DNA from: an uncultured Bacteroidota bacterium
Lineage (GTDB): Bacteria > Bacteroidota > Bacteroidia > NS11-12g > UBA9320
Assembly: GCA_913050005.1 (NCBI GenBank)
Contig: CAJXBI010000001.1
Location: 1 to 64,000 of the forward strand
Reading direction: 5' to 3'
Length of the DNA stretch: 64,000 bases
The translations under genes and the position numbers were made by a program. A model generated the notes under the pieces. The model was not told where the DNA came from. It was given only the letters and a program-made list of their open reading frames with translations, and ran no database searches. Of this stretch, positions 22,801 to 33,149 are shown one piece after another (positions within the stretch are counted from its first letter, which is position 1; each line of letters starts with the position of its first letter).

Positions 22801-23793
22801 ATGGCAATATTAGATTTTCAACAACCTGACAAGGTTATAATGCATAAAGAAACAGCCAACTATGGTATGTTTGAATTTAGTCCTTTAGAAAGAGGTTATG
22901 GTGTTACCGTTGGTAATGCTATGAGAAGAATTCTTCTTTCATCACTCGAAGGTTGGGCAATTACTTCTATTCGTATTCCTAGCGTAGATCATGAGTTTTC
23001 AACCATCAAAGGAATTTTGGAAGATGTAACAGAAATTATCCTTAATCTTAAGCAAGTTCGCTTCAAAAAGCTTATTGATTCAAATGATTCTGAAAAGATT
23101 TTTGTATCTATTAAAGGTAAGGAAAAGTTCAATGCTGGTGAAATAGCAAGATATACAAATGCATTCGAGATATTAAATCCTGATTTTGTGATTTGCAGTA
23201 TGGAGCCATATGTTAGCCTTGAAATTGAGTTAACAGTTGAAAAAGGAAGAGGTTACGTGCCTGCTGAAGAAAATTCTATAGATAATGCTCCTATTGGAGA
23301 AATTTCTATTGATTCTATTTTTACACCAATTAAAAATGTGAAGTATCATGTTGAAGATTTTCGTGTTGAACAAAAAACAGATTATGAGAAGCTCATATTT
23401 GAGGTTAAAACTGATGGTTCAATTCATCCAGAGGAAGCCTTGAAAGAGGCGTCTAAAATAATGATGAGACACCTTGTTTTATTCTCAGATGAGAGTATTC
23501 TCGAGGATACACAAGTACATTCTCAGAAAAATGAAGTTGACGAGAATATGCTACACATGAGAAAAATACTCAAGACTTCATTATCAGACCTTGACTTATC
23601 AGTTAGAGCGTATAATTGTTTAAAAGCTGCTGAAATCAGAACGCTAGGGGAGTTAGTTAGTTTCCATATTGAGGATTTATTGAAGTTTAGAAATTTTGGT
23701 AAAAAGTCACTTACAGAATTAGAAGATTTTGTGAAAGAAAAAGGATTGAACTTTGGTATGGATGTATCTAAATACAACCTTGACGACGAATAA
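22801..23793 (+). CDS. rpoA: DNA-directed RNA polymerase subunit alpha
   Basis: '[34 protein letters not shown]' and C-terminal '[23 protein letters not shown]'. Confidence 0.99.
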   Translation: MAILDFQQPDKVIMHKETANYGMFEFSPLERGYGVTVGNAMRRILLSSLEGWAITSIRIPSVDHEFSTIKGILEDVTEIILNLKQVRFKKLIDSNDSEKIFVSIKGKEKFNAGEIARYTNAFEILNPDFVICSMEPYVSLEIELTVEKGRGYVPAEENSIDNAPIGEISIDSIFTPIKNVKYHVEDFRVEQKTDYEKLIFEVKTDGSIHPEEALKEASKIMMRHLVLFSDESILEDTQVHSQKNEVDENMLHMRKILKTSLSDLDLSVRAYNCLKAAEIRTLGELVSFHIEDLLKFRNFGKKSLTELEDFVKEKGLNFGMDVSKYNLDDE

Positions 23794-23804
23794 TATTATA
23801 AAAA

Positions 23805-24473
23805 ATGAGGCACGGGAAAAAATTCAACCATTTAGGTAGAAAGAAAGGACACAGAGATGCAATGTTGAGTAACATGGCTGCTTCACTCCTTACGCATAAA
23901 CGTATATTTACGACGACTGCAAAAGCAAAAGCTTTAAGAGTTTATGTAGAACCTTTGATTACTAAATCTAAAGATAATACCACACACTCAAGAAGAGTAG
24001 TTTTTGGATACCTTCAAAGTAAGGGTGCTGTGAATGAACTATTTACAACCATTGCTCCTAAGGTTGCTGATCGACCAGGTGGATATACGCGTATTCTTAA
24101 GACACACAATCGTTTAGGTGATAATGCTGATATGTGTATGATGGAACTTGTTGATTTTAATGAAGCAATGCTTGAAGCTAAATCTTCAAAAGCTAAGGCT
24201 AAATCTGGTTCAAAGCGTACACGTAGAGGCAAGAAAACAGATAAACCTGCAGAAGCTACGGCTACCGAAACTGTATCAGCTGAAGAACCTACACCTGTAG
24301 TTGAAGATGCTGTTGTTGTAGAAGAAAAAACTACCTCTAAAGAGGCATCTACCGAAGATACACCAAAAAAAGAAGCTAAAGCAAAAGTTGCTGAGAAAAA
24401 ACCAGCTGCCAAAAAGAAAGCACCCGCTAAGAAAGCGGCTACAAAAAAAGAAGATAAAAAAGACGAAAAGTAA
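23805..24473 (+). CDS. rplQ: 50S ribosomal protein L17 with long Lys/Ala/Glu-rich C-terminal extension
   Basis: Canonical L17 core '[42 protein letters not shown]', then a low-complexity tail of about 90 aa. Confidence 0.97.
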   Translation: MRHGKKFNHLGRKKGHRDAMLSNMAASLLTHKRIFTTTAKAKALRVYVEPLITKSKDNTTHSRRVVFGYLQSKGAVNELFTTIAPKVADRPGGYTRILKTHNRLGDNADMCMMELVDFNEAMLEAKSSKAKAKSGSKRTRRGKKTDKPAEATATETVSAEEPTPVVEDAVVVEEKTTSKEASTEDTPKKEAKAKVAEKKPAAKKKAPAKKAATKKEDKKDEK

Positions 24474-24496
24474 TCTTCTTTTAATGATAAACCAAA

Positions 24497-24529
24497 AGAG
24501 GCTTCCAATTTTGGAAGCCTCTTTTTTTG
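24497..24529 (+). terminator. Rho-independent terminator downstream of rplQ
   Basis: Perfect 11 bp stem agaggcttcca/tggaagcctct, then T7. Confidence 0.93.
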
Positions 24530-24545
24530 TCATTGTTATTTTAAT

Positions 24546-25625
24546 TTACTTAAAGTATCTAAAATCTTGCCCTGCTTTTAGAGAGCATATTGTATGATAC
24601 ATTAATTGAATGCAATTCTCAATATCTGTATATGCTACAGTCTCAACTGTGGTGTGCATGTATTTAAGGGGTAGAGATACTAAAGCTGAAGCTACACCAA
24701 TGTCACTATACGCAAATGCATCTGTATCTGTTCCTGTACTTCTACTTGCCGCTTGTTTTTGAAGTGTTATCTTATTTTTATCAGCTACGTCAATGATGTG
24801 TTGGAGAAGATTATTTTGTACAGCTGGTCCAGTTGTTACCGCTGGTCCACCTCCACACGATGTATCTCCCTGTACCTTTTTATTGTACATGGGGCTTTGT
24901 GTGTCGTGAGTTACGTCCGTTACAATTGCTACATTAGGTTTTAATCTACGACTAATCATCTCCGCACCACGAAGACCTATTTCTTCTTGAACAGAGTTTA
25001 CAATGTATAGCGTAAAGGGAAGTTCTTTTTTGTTCTCTTTAAGCATTCTTGCTACTTCGGCAATCATGAAACCACCACCTCTATTATCAATAGCTCGAGC
25101 AACTACATACTTCTTATTAAGTTCCATCATTTCAGCATCAAAGGTAACCACAGTCCCGACATCGATTCCCATGGCGAGTACTTCCTTTTTGTTGGCAGCA
25201 CCCACATCTATAGTAAGATTTTTTAATGAGGGCTTTTCTTCTCTTTCTCGGTTACGAACATGGATCGCAGGCCAACCAAATACTCCATCAACCTTTCCTT
25301 TCTGGGTATGTAGTTTGACACGCATACTTGGAGCTATCTGGTGATCACTTCCGCCATTACGGATGACGTATATATACCCTTTCTCATCAATATAATTCAC
25401 AAACCATGCTATTTCATCTGCATGAGCTTCTAATACTACTTTATAATCTTTACCTGGATTGACAATCCCAACCACAGATCCATAAACATCCACCTCATAT
25501 TCATCGATATAGGGTTTGAGATATTCCAACCATACTTTTTGTCCAGCAGTTTCAAAACCCGTGGGTGCGTTTGCATTCAGATAGTCACGTAAGAACTTTT
25601 TGCTTTCTTTTCTCATTATGTACAA
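24546..25625 (-). CDS. M42/M20-family aminopeptidase
   Basis: 'VVLEAHADEIAWFVNYID', 'ARAIDNRGGGFMIAEVARML', 'VQEEIGLRGAEM', 'VTDVTHDTQSP'. Confidence 0.9.
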   Translation of the reverse strand: MYIMRKESKKFLRDYLNANAPTGFETAGQKVWLEYLKPYIDEYEVDVYGSVVGIVNPGKDYKVVLEAHADEIAWFVNYIDEKGYIYVIRNGGSDHQIAPSMRVKLHTQKGKVDGVFGWPAIHVRNREREEKPSLKNLTIDVGAANKKEVLAMGIDVGTVVTFDAEMMELNKKYVVARAIDNRGGGFMIAEVARMLKENKKELPFTLYIVNSVQEEIGLRGAEMISRRLKPNVAIVTDVTHDTQSPMYNKKVQGDTSCGGGPAVTTGPAVQNNLLQHIIDVADKNKITLQKQAASRSTGTDTDAFAYSDIGVASALVSLPLKYMHTTVETVAYTDIENCIQLMYHTICSLKAGQDFRYFK

Positions 25626-25662
25626 ATTTAAGAGGATGTAAGGTTTAAAAAATTTGTTTTCT

Positions 25663-28600
25663 TTAGTTAGAGAATACTTTACCTACAAATTGTTTAACAG
25701 AAATGGTCAATCGATCGGTGAGGAAGTACATTACAGGTACTATAACCAATGTTAAGAAGGTAGAAAAAATTAAACCATAAATAACAGCCCATGCCATGGG
25801 CCCCCAGAAGTCTGCATTCTGTCCACCCCAGTATAGCTCTGGATTTCCGCTACTTAGTAAGCCCACAAAGTTGACATTTAGCCCTATAGCTAGCGGGAAC
25901 AAACCAAGTACAGTAGTAATTGCGGTTAATAAAACAGGTCTTAGTCTAGTTCGGCCAGATTCGATAATGGTTTCTTTTATTTCTGTGATGCTAAGTACTT
26001 CTTTTTGATCCATTCCTTTGGATGCTTTTTTTCTTCGTCTAAGTAGGTTTGTGTAATCAATGAGAACAATCGCATTATTCACCACAATACCAGCCAGTGA
26101 TATTATTCCTATGCCAGACATCATGCCCGAGAATGTAGTCTGAGTAATTGAAAAGGCTAAAAATACCCCTACGGTACTCATGACAACGGATAGTAAGATG
26201 ATGAATGGACCAGCAATGGAGTTGAATTGAGAAACGATAATTAGGAAGATTAGAAACACAGCAATAAGCATAGCTCCTCCCAGAAAAGCCATTGATTCTG
26301 CTTGTTCTTCTTGTTCTCCTGTAAATTTAAATTCATACCCATCACGAATTTCATGATCAGCCAATAAGTCTTTATACTGAGCTACAAGTTCATTGGCATT
26401 TGCGCCTTCTTCTACTCCAGAATAGATAGAAATGACACGATCCATATCTTTACGCTTAATGGATCCATAGGTAGAGTTATAGTTTACCGTTGCTACCGCA
26501 GAAATGGGCACTTGACTTATTTGACCATTTGCAGGGTTTCGGAATGTTATTCTAGTATTTAGTAGATTATTTAGGTTGTATCTGTATTCGTCCTTAAACC
26601 GTAGTTTAATTTTGTAGTCGTCTTCACCTTGTTTATATTTTGATATTTCTTTGCCAAGCAATGCTGTTCTAATCGTTCCAGCAATTTGCATGGTACTTAG
26701 TCCAAATCTTCGTGATGCTTCTTGATTAATTGAAATTTCGAGCATCGGCTTACCCAATTCTAAGTCTGTTTTAAGTTGGTCAACTCCTTTTAGATTAGCA
26801 TCTTCCATCTTTTTTTTAATTTTCTCAACTTCTTCGATTAAGGTTAAGTAATTTTCTCCTTTAATCTCCACATTGATGGGCTTACCAACTGGAGGTCCCA
26901 TATTATCTTTACCAACGGTGATTTGTGCTTTTGGAAAGTCTTTTGTAGCATCTTTGATATTACTCATGATATTCGATGTATTTACATCGGATAAGAATAC
27001 ACGTTTTTCATATTCGAAGAATGATACCGTAATTCTAGCTTTATTAGGAGAAGATCCCATGTTTGGAGTGCCTCCGTTTGGATCTGCAGTTTTTTCACCA
27101 ACTTGAGTCAATATAGCTTCAATAATGATGCTATCTTTTTGCACAGCTTTGGTAATTCTGTTTTCTAATTCTTTAGAAATATCGTTGGTTGTTTCTATGT
27201 CTGTCCCAAGAGGTGTCTCAATAAATACATTTACATAGTTGGGTTGATTGTCTGGGAAAAATACAATTGGTGGAGGATTTAGTGTAAAAGTCATAATGGA
27301 GACAATAAATACTAAGATTATACCAATCATAAATAGTATAGGTTTCCATCCGGTAAGGGCATATTTGATAAACTGAGCATATCTATTTTCAATACGAGGC
27401 ATCATTTTTTGCATAAACCAGTTTCCTCCTGGTGTGAGTCCATATCGGTTAAGGATGGGTATAATTACGGCAGCCAAAAATAGTCCAACCCAAACACCAG
27501 CAGAGCCCAGATATAAAAGAATGGATATTAGAAATAAAATGCCATTTTTTATCCAGAACTTACGTTTCGGGGATCGTTCAGAGTTTCCGATTTTTATTAA
27601 ATCAGAGGTAAGTACTGGGTTGACAACAAGAGCAACAAATAGTGATGAAGAGAGAACAATAATCAATGTGATAGGTAGGTATTTGAAAAACTCGCCCATC
27701 AAACTGGGCCAAAACATGAGAGGAATAAAAGCCGCAACCGTAGTGGCTGTTGAAGCAATAATTGCTGTAGCGACCTCGCCTGTTCCTTCTTTGGAAGCTT
27801 GATCTTTGGTCTTTCCTTTCTCGGAGTATAATCGATAAACATTTTCAACAATCACAATTCCATTGTCTACCAGCATACCAAGAGCTAGAATCAAGGAAAA
27901 AAGAACCATCATATTCAGTGTAGTTCCACTAAAATTCAGAATTGCAATTCCCATGAGCATACTTAATGGAATAGCAATTCCTACAAATAGGGAGTTTCTT
28001 ACTCCCAAGAAAAAGACTAGTACACCTACTACTAAGAGAACACCCATGATAATGCTGTTTTCTAAATTAGTAATCATGTTTTTAGTCATTTTACTCTGGT
28101 CATTTGTAATAACCACATCTAAATCTTTTGGGAAAATTCCAGCTTTGGCTTTTTTAACGATATTTTGAATACTTGCTGCTGCTTCAATTAAGTTACCACC
28201 ACTTTTTTTCTTGATATCAAGCGTCACAACAGGATTACCATTTAATCTAGCATAACTAGTTGCTTCTTTCTGGCCAAAGTTAACAGTTCCTATATCTCGT
28301 AGATAGACGATGTTCTGAAACTCATTTTTAATGATAATGTTTTCGAGATCTCGCCAGTCTTTAAATTCACCATCTATTCGAATATTTCTTCGAGTAATAT
28401 TTGATCCTTCGATACTTTTAATATCACCACCAGACATGGTTACATTTTCATTTACAATGGCACTTTCCACATCATATAATGAAATCTCTAAAGCTTCCAT
28501 TTTAACCCGATCAACAGATACTTCTAATTCTTCTTCTGATAGTCCAGTGATATCTACTGAGGAAATAGCAGATAAGTTTTCTATTTCGTCTTGAAGATGT

Positions 28601-29106
28601 TCTGCATATTCTTTTAATTTGTTTTGGGGGTAGTCACCTGATACATTTACGTTCATTACTGGAAACTCAGAGAAATCCATTTCCATGACGCTTGGGTCTG
28701 CCGGTAAATCATTTGGTAAATCAATTTTTGCACGATCGATAGCATCTTTGACCTCTAATAAGGCTTTTTCACCCTCAACACTTAGCTCAAACTCTGCTAC
28801 AATGATTGAAAAATCCTGAATATTGGTGGTATTAAGTTTCTTTAGTCCAGAGATTGTATTTATTTCTTTTTCGATTGGTCTACACACCAAGTTTTCCATA
28901 TCCAGAGGTGAATTACCTGGATAAGCAGTATTGATGTAAATAATAGGTTGTTTTACCTCCGGAAAACTTTCTTTTGGCATAGAATCATAGCTATTTATCC
29001 CAATAAAAGTGATAATACCGATAATAACATAAACTGATATTTTATTATTAACAGCCCATGATGAAAGCCTGAATTCTTTTATTATCTCGTTGATTTTCTT
29101 TGACAT
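25663..29106 (-). CDS. Efflux RND transporter permease subunit (AcrB/MdtB-like), 1147 aa
   Basis: RND motifs 'PGNSPLDMENLVCRPIEKEI...GLKKLNTTN', 'ALGMLVDNGIVIVENVYRL', 'GIISLAGIVVNNAIVLIDYTN'. Confidence 0.95.
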   Translation of the reverse strand: MSKKINEIIKEFRLSSWAVNNKISVYVIIGIITFIGINSYDSMPKESFPEVKQPIIYINTAYPGNSPLDMENLVCRPIEKEINTISGLKKLNTTNIQDFSIIVAEFELSVEGEKALLEVKDAIDRAKIDLPNDLPADPSVMEMDFSEFPVMNVNVSGDYPQNKLKEYAEHLQDEIENLSAISSVDITGLSEEELEVSVDRVKMEALEISLYDVESAIVNENVTMSGGDIKSIEGSNITRRNIRIDGEFKDWRDLENIIIKNEFQNIVYLRDIGTVNFGQKEATSYARLNGNPVVTLDIKKKSGGNLIEAAASIQNIVKKAKAGIFPKDLDVVITNDQSKMTKNMITNLENSIIMGVLLVVGVLVFFLGVRNSLFVGIAIPLSMLMGIAILNFSGTTLNMMVLFSLILALGMLVDNGIVIVENVYRLYSEKGKTKDQASKEGTGEVATAIIASTATTVAAFIPLMFWPSLMGEFFKYLPITLIIVLSSSLFVALVVNPVLTSDLIKIGNSERSPKRKFWIKNGILFLISILLYLGSAGVWVGLFLAAVIIPILNRYGLTPGGNWFMQKMMPRIENRYAQFIKYALTGWKPILFMIGIILVFIVSIMTFTLNPPPIVFFPDNQPNYVNVFIETPLGTDIETTNDISKELENRITKAVQKDSIIIEAILTQVGEKTADPNGGTPNMGSSPNKARITVSFFEYEKRVFLSDVNTSNIMSNIKDATKDFPKAQITVGKDNMGPPVGKPINVEIKGENYLTLIEEVEKIKKKMEDANLKGVDQLKTDLELGKPMLEISINQEASRRFGLSTMQIAGTIRTALLGKEISKYKQGEDDYKIKLRFKDEYRYNLNNLLNTRITFRNPANGQISQVPISAVATVNYNSTYGSIKRKDMDRVISIYSGVEEGANANELVAQYKDLLADHEIRDGYEFKFTGEQEEQAESMAFLGGAMLIAVFLIFLIIVSQFNSIAGPFIILLSVVMSTVGVFLAFSITQTTFSGMMSGIGIISLAGIVVNNAIVLIDYTNLLRRRKKASKGMDQKEVLSITEIKETIIESGRTRLRPVLLTAITTVLGLFPLAIGLNVNFVGLLSSGNPELYWGGQNADFWGPMAWAVIYGLIFSTFLTLVIVPVMYFLTDRLTISVKQFVGKVFSN

Positions 29107-29120
29107 AATTTCGATTTAAA

Positions 29121-30260
29121 TTATTCAGTAATAATTTTTACTTCATCACCAACAATTACGGAGTTCACACCTTCAGTAATTATCATATCACCTGGTATAA
29201 GTCCAGATTTGATGATTGTTTCGTTAGGGAATTGCTTGTCAATTTCAATGATACTCTTTTGAACAGTTTTCTTATTACCATTTGTTTTTATGGTATAGAT
29301 AAAGTGTTGCCCTTTAGCTATGCGAACCAATTTTGTAGGAACGCTTATCGCATCATTTGCTTCATAATCGTGTGCAGTTATCATTGCTAGTAGGTTAGGC
29401 TTCATCATTTTAATATATTTGGTTGGTTTTACATAGAATGAAAAAGTTCTGTTATTGGCATTAATTACATTACTTACAGCTGATACCTTTTCAGTGGTGC
29501 TTAATTCGATAGATGGGAATGAAATATTCACTTCTTGCCCTACGTTTAATTTACCCAAATAAGTTTCAGAGGCAGATGCTACGATTTTAATATCGCTTAA
29601 GTTTACGATACGAGCTACAGGTCCGCCCGTCATACTTCCAACAAACTCACCTTCATTGGCCATAATTTCATCTACAGTTCCACTGATTGGTGAACGAAGT
29701 GAATATTTTCCAAGCTGTGTTTGTGCAGTTTGGATTGCATTTTGTAATTGCTCGTATTGGTTTTTTGCTTGTAGATATTGCATTTCGCTACCTATGTTTT
29801 TATTCCATAGGCGTTGTTGTTTTTCAAAATTGAGTTTTGCAAGTTCCATACTTTTTTCTAATTCATTTATTTGAGCATTGGCTGTACTGCCATCTAATGT
29901 TGCAATTATTTGACCTTTAGACACCTTTTGCCCTTCTCTAATAAGGAGCCGAACAATTTTTGCAGGTACTTCAGGGGAAACAAGTACATTTTTATCCGAT
30001 TTTACAATGCCTTGAACTTCAAATGGATTTTTGAAAATTCCTTTTTTCACCTCCTTAGCCATAACCGCTATTGCATTTTCTCGAGCGTTTGTATCTAAGT
30101 ACTGAATTTCTCGTTTAAGATCCAGTATTTCTTTTTTAAGTGAAACTAAGTCTTTCTCTTTTTCTAACAGTTGTTCTTGTTTCTTTTGAATTTTAGTCAA
30201 ATCCTTTTGGCCACACGATGTTGCTAAAAAAATGATGACTAGGATGGATATATTTTTCAT
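29121..30260 (-). CDS. Efflux RND transporter periplasmic adaptor (lipoprotein)
   Basis: Lipobox-like 'IFLATSCGQK', coiled coil, lipoyl/barrel-sandwich 'VLVSPEVPAKIVRLLIREGQKVSKGQIIATLDGS'. Confidence 0.93.
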   Translation of the reverse strand: MKNISILVIIFLATSCGQKDLTKIQKKQEQLLEKEKDLVSLKKEILDLKREIQYLDTNARENAIAVMAKEVKKGIFKNPFEVQGIVKSDKNVLVSPEVPAKIVRLLIREGQKVSKGQIIATLDGSTANAQINELEKSMELAKLNFEKQQRLWNKNIGSEMQYLQAKNQYEQLQNAIQTAQTQLGKYSLRSPISGTVDEIMANEGEFVGSMTGGPVARIVNLSDIKIVASASETYLGKLNVGQEVNISFPSIELSTTEKVSAVSNVINANNRTFSFYVKPTKYIKMMKPNLLAMITAHDYEANDAISVPTKLVRIAKGQHFIYTIKTNGNKKTVQKSIIEIDKQFPNETIIKSGLIPGDMIITEGVNSVIVGDEVKIITE

Positions 30261-30301
30261 GTAGATGTGATTTTGTAATTAATTTTTAATATCTGATTAG
30301 G

Positions 30302-31624
30302 TTATAATGTACCGTATGCTTTTTTGAGGTTAATTTGAGCTACGTTAAGTTCGTAAAGTGCATTTATGTAATTTATTTTAGCTTGGGTGAATTCATTATC
30401 CGCAGATACTGCCTCAAAACTACTTCCGACTCCTTCTTTAAATTTTGTTGAAGTGGTGTTATAAATGAGTTCTGCTAGTTGTTTGTTTTGTTCTTGAAGT
30501 TGAAGTGTTTTTTTTGCTTCTTTATAAGAATTTAAAGCTTGATTTATTTCTAGGTTTATCCCTCGAAGTGCATCACTTTTATTATTCTCAGTTTGCTTAA
30601 TTTTTATCCTAACTTGATCAATTTTCGATTTTTTATAAAAGCCATCAAACAAGGGCAATTGTAATCCAATACCGTATCTACCATTACCATACCATTCATT
30701 ACCTATGTCTGAGAGCTGGTCTTCTACCGCAAACGTACTTGAACCGTAAGAAAAGTTGCCATATAAGCTTGGCATATATCCTACTTTGTATCGTTTGAGA
30801 TCAATTTGGTTCAATAATTGCTGCTGATCTAGCATTTTAATTTCTACTCGATTGTTAGGGTCAAAGTTTGAAGAGGATAAATTGTCATCAATCGTTAATG
30901 GCAGTGGAGTGGTCAGTTCTATTTTTTGATTGATGTCTATCCCAATAGTATTTAATAAAAGTTGTTGTGTCAAGGTGGTTTGATTTGACATTCTAGTTAA
31001 GGTGACATCTAAATTAGATACAGCAAGAATGATTCGATCGACATCCAATTTTTCTGCAAAACCTGCCTTGTACATCGCTTCAGTTTCGGATTGAAGCTGA
31101 ACCATATTTTTATAACTAGTCTTTAATTGTTCCAAGTTTTGATTGGCAATTAATGCCATGAAATAAGCTTTATAAACTGCTTCTTTCACTTCAATCTCAG
31201 TAGCTGATTTACTTAATTCACTAATTTTTACAAATTCAGACGATGCTTTTACACCAAGAAAAAAAGTTCCATCAAATAGTAATTGACTTACTCCAATACT
31301 TGCATTAGCATTAAAAGGAACCCCAAATTGAACAGCTATGTTTGTTCCAGGTTGACCTACAAAATCTCCTGGGATTATTTGAGTTGGAACTTCAAAAGTG
31401 TGATTGAAGTCAGCATTCCCATTAATCTGAGGTAATCCTTTGGATAACACCTCGCTCACTTGAGTTTTTGCGTGCTTAACATCTAAACTTGCATTTAACA
31501 GCTGTGTATTTTTCTGTTTAGCTAAAGTTAGAGCATGATCAAGTGATAACGACAACACTTCAGATGTTTGAGAGAATCCGAGTAGGTTGATAGCTACAAT
31601 AGATAGGGATAATAGGTATTTCAT
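30302..31624 (-). CDS. TolC-family outer membrane efflux protein
   Basis: Signal peptide 'MKYLLSLSIVAINLLGFSQ' plus two OEP repeats; ATG at 31624 preferred over the ORF-track start at 31684. Confidence 0.92.
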   Translation of the reverse strand: MKYLLSLSIVAINLLGFSQTSEVLSLSLDHALTLAKQKNTQLLNASLDVKHAKTQVSEVLSKGLPQINGNADFNHTFEVPTQIIPGDFVGQPGTNIAVQFGVPFNANASIGVSQLLFDGTFFLGVKASSEFVKISELSKSATEIEVKEAVYKAYFMALIANQNLEQLKTSYKNMVQLQSETEAMYKAGFAEKLDVDRIILAVSNLDVTLTRMSNQTTLTQQLLLNTIGIDINQKIELTTPLPLTIDDNLSSSNFDPNNRVEIKMLDQQQLLNQIDLKRYKVGYMPSLYGNFSYGSSTFAVEDQLSDIGNEWYGNGRYGIGLQLPLFDGFYKKSKIDQVRIKIKQTENNKSDALRGINLEINQALNSYKEAKKTLQLQEQNKQLAELIYNTTSTKFKEGVGSSFEAVSADNEFTQAKINYINALYELNVAQINLKKAYGTL

Positions 31625-32277
31625 TACTGGTTTGTTATTTCGTTGATGTGTTGTTTTAAGTATGTTCTCCCTTCTTCTGTGCATATTCCGTGCAGGTGAT
31701 AGCTGACCATCTGAAAGTGAATTGTCTGAAATTGGTAGTTGTTTTTTGCAGATGTAAATTGTTGCATCATGCCACTAACTAAAGTAATATACATAAGAGC
31801 AATAATCTCTGCATTAATATCTGGGCGAAACAGCCCTGATTTGATTCCATGTTTTATATTATTCTTTACAGTATCCTTACAGTAATCTGTTCTAAATTCT
31901 TCCATCTTTGCCCATTGATCAGGATAAAATTTTTGCATATCATAAATCATGGTAGGATTAAGGTTTTTCTTTGACTGACTGATATATCGACTAAAATCAA
32001 TCATCCGTTGTATGGCGTTTTTATTGCTATTAGCATACTTTTTTAAAGTTGATTTCTCAAAATTTATTTTCTCTTCAATAACTCGATTTACTAAGTCTTG
32101 CTTGTCCTTAAAACATTTATAAATCGTCTTTTTACTAATATGAAGTATCTGAGCAATATCATCCATACTAACACTTTTGATGCCAATTCGCATAAAAAGT
32201 TGTTTTGCCTCTTCTAATATTTTATAAGATTCGTCCAAAAGTAAGGTGCAAATTAAATTTGGAAACTTAAAAAACAC
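31624..32277 (-). CDS. TetR/AcrR-family transcriptional regulator
   Basis: N-terminal HTH 'LFMRIGIKSVSMDDIAQILHISKKTIYKCFKDKQDLVNRV'. The exact start is uncertain; an in-frame start further downstream is possible. Confidence 0.88.
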   Translation of the reverse strand: MFFKFPNLICTLLLDESYKILEEAKQLFMRIGIKSVSMDDIAQILHISKKTIYKCFKDKQDLVNRVIEEKINFEKSTLKKYANSNKNAIQRMIDFSRYISQSKKNLNPTMIYDMQKFYPDQWAKMEEFRTDYCKDTVKNNIKHGIKSGLFRPDINAEIIALMYITLVSGMMQQFTSAKNNYQFQTIHFQMVSYHLHGICTEEGRTYLKQHINEITNQ

Positions 32278-32403
32278 AAATAGTTTCCAAAGTTTTATCG
32301 GATTTTTTAGTTATTTCATCTGTTTTTAGGAAAATCATCACATTGATAAAAAAATCAAGATAAATATGATTCAACATACTTTCACATTATTTACTTTCGT
32401 ATA

Positions 32404-33027
32404 GTGAAAAAAAACACATCGTTTTTAGTTGGTTTGGCTGGTGGCAGTGCTTCCGGGAAGACTACTTTTATTCGTCAGATTAGCAAAGAGTTTGGGGATA
32501 ATCAAGTTTGTGTTATTTCACAAGATCACTATTACAAAGGACTGTCTGAACAATTGAGAGATAAAAATGGTATCGTCAATTTTGATCATCCTACGGGTAT
32601 TGATTTTAAACGGATTAAAAAAGACATTAGAAAACTACTCAAAGGAAAACCAGTTCAAATTGTCGAATATACCTTCAACAATCCAGATGTATTTCCTAAA
32701 CAGATTACGTATCAACCTGCACCAATTATTTTATTGGAAGGGCTTTTTGTATTTGCTAATAAAGGTTTAAATTCCATGTATGACTATCGCTTATATATTG
32801 ATGCAGATGAGGATGTAACTCTTGATAGGCGGATAAAACGAGACACTACTGAGCGAGGAATGACTCTCGATGAGGTTATGTATCAATGGGATAATCATGT
32901 AAAGCCAGCCTATGACCAGTTTTTAAAGCCTCACATAAAAGATTCAGATTACGTAATTCAAAATACAGATAATTTTGAAGACTGTCTTGTGCATGTTATT
33001 GCAAAATTTAGGGATGTAATTGAATAA
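32404..33027 (+). CDS. udk: Uridine kinase family protein
   Basis: 'VGLAGGSASGKTTFIRQIS...ISQDHYYKGL...FDHPTGIDF'; GTG start. Confidence 0.92.
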   Translation: MKKNTSFLVGLAGGSASGKTTFIRQISKEFGDNQVCVISQDHYYKGLSEQLRDKNGIVNFDHPTGIDFKRIKKDIRKLLKGKPVQIVEYTFNNPDVFPKQITYQPAPIILLEGLFVFANKGLNSMYDYRLYIDADEDVTLDRRIKRDTTERGMTLDEVMYQWDNHVKPAYDQFLKPHIKDSDYVIQNTDNFEDCLVHVIAKFRDVIE

Positions 33028-33082
33028 AATTAATTAGGTCTAATACTTAATCTTAAAGCTCTAAATTCGGCTTAAACTTTAA

Positions 33083-33113
33083 TTGTTAAGTTTCATGAAT
33101 ACAACTAAATTTG
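33083..33113 (+). promoter_or_regulatory. Bacteroidota-type promoter upstream of secDF
   Basis: TTG at 33083-33085, 20 bp spacer, TAAATTTG at 33106-33113. Confidence 0.65.
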
Positions 33114-33149
33114 CAATCTTTGAAAAAATCTAAGATAAACTAGATAGAT

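Noticed and set aside
24014-24508. Minus-strand ORF of 164 aa antisense to rplQ (and 24276-24533, 24388-24597)
   Set aside because: Mirror of the low-complexity Lys/Ala-rich L17 tail; composition (F/S/A-rich) is what antisense to AAA/GCT codons gives. No homology-like motifs.
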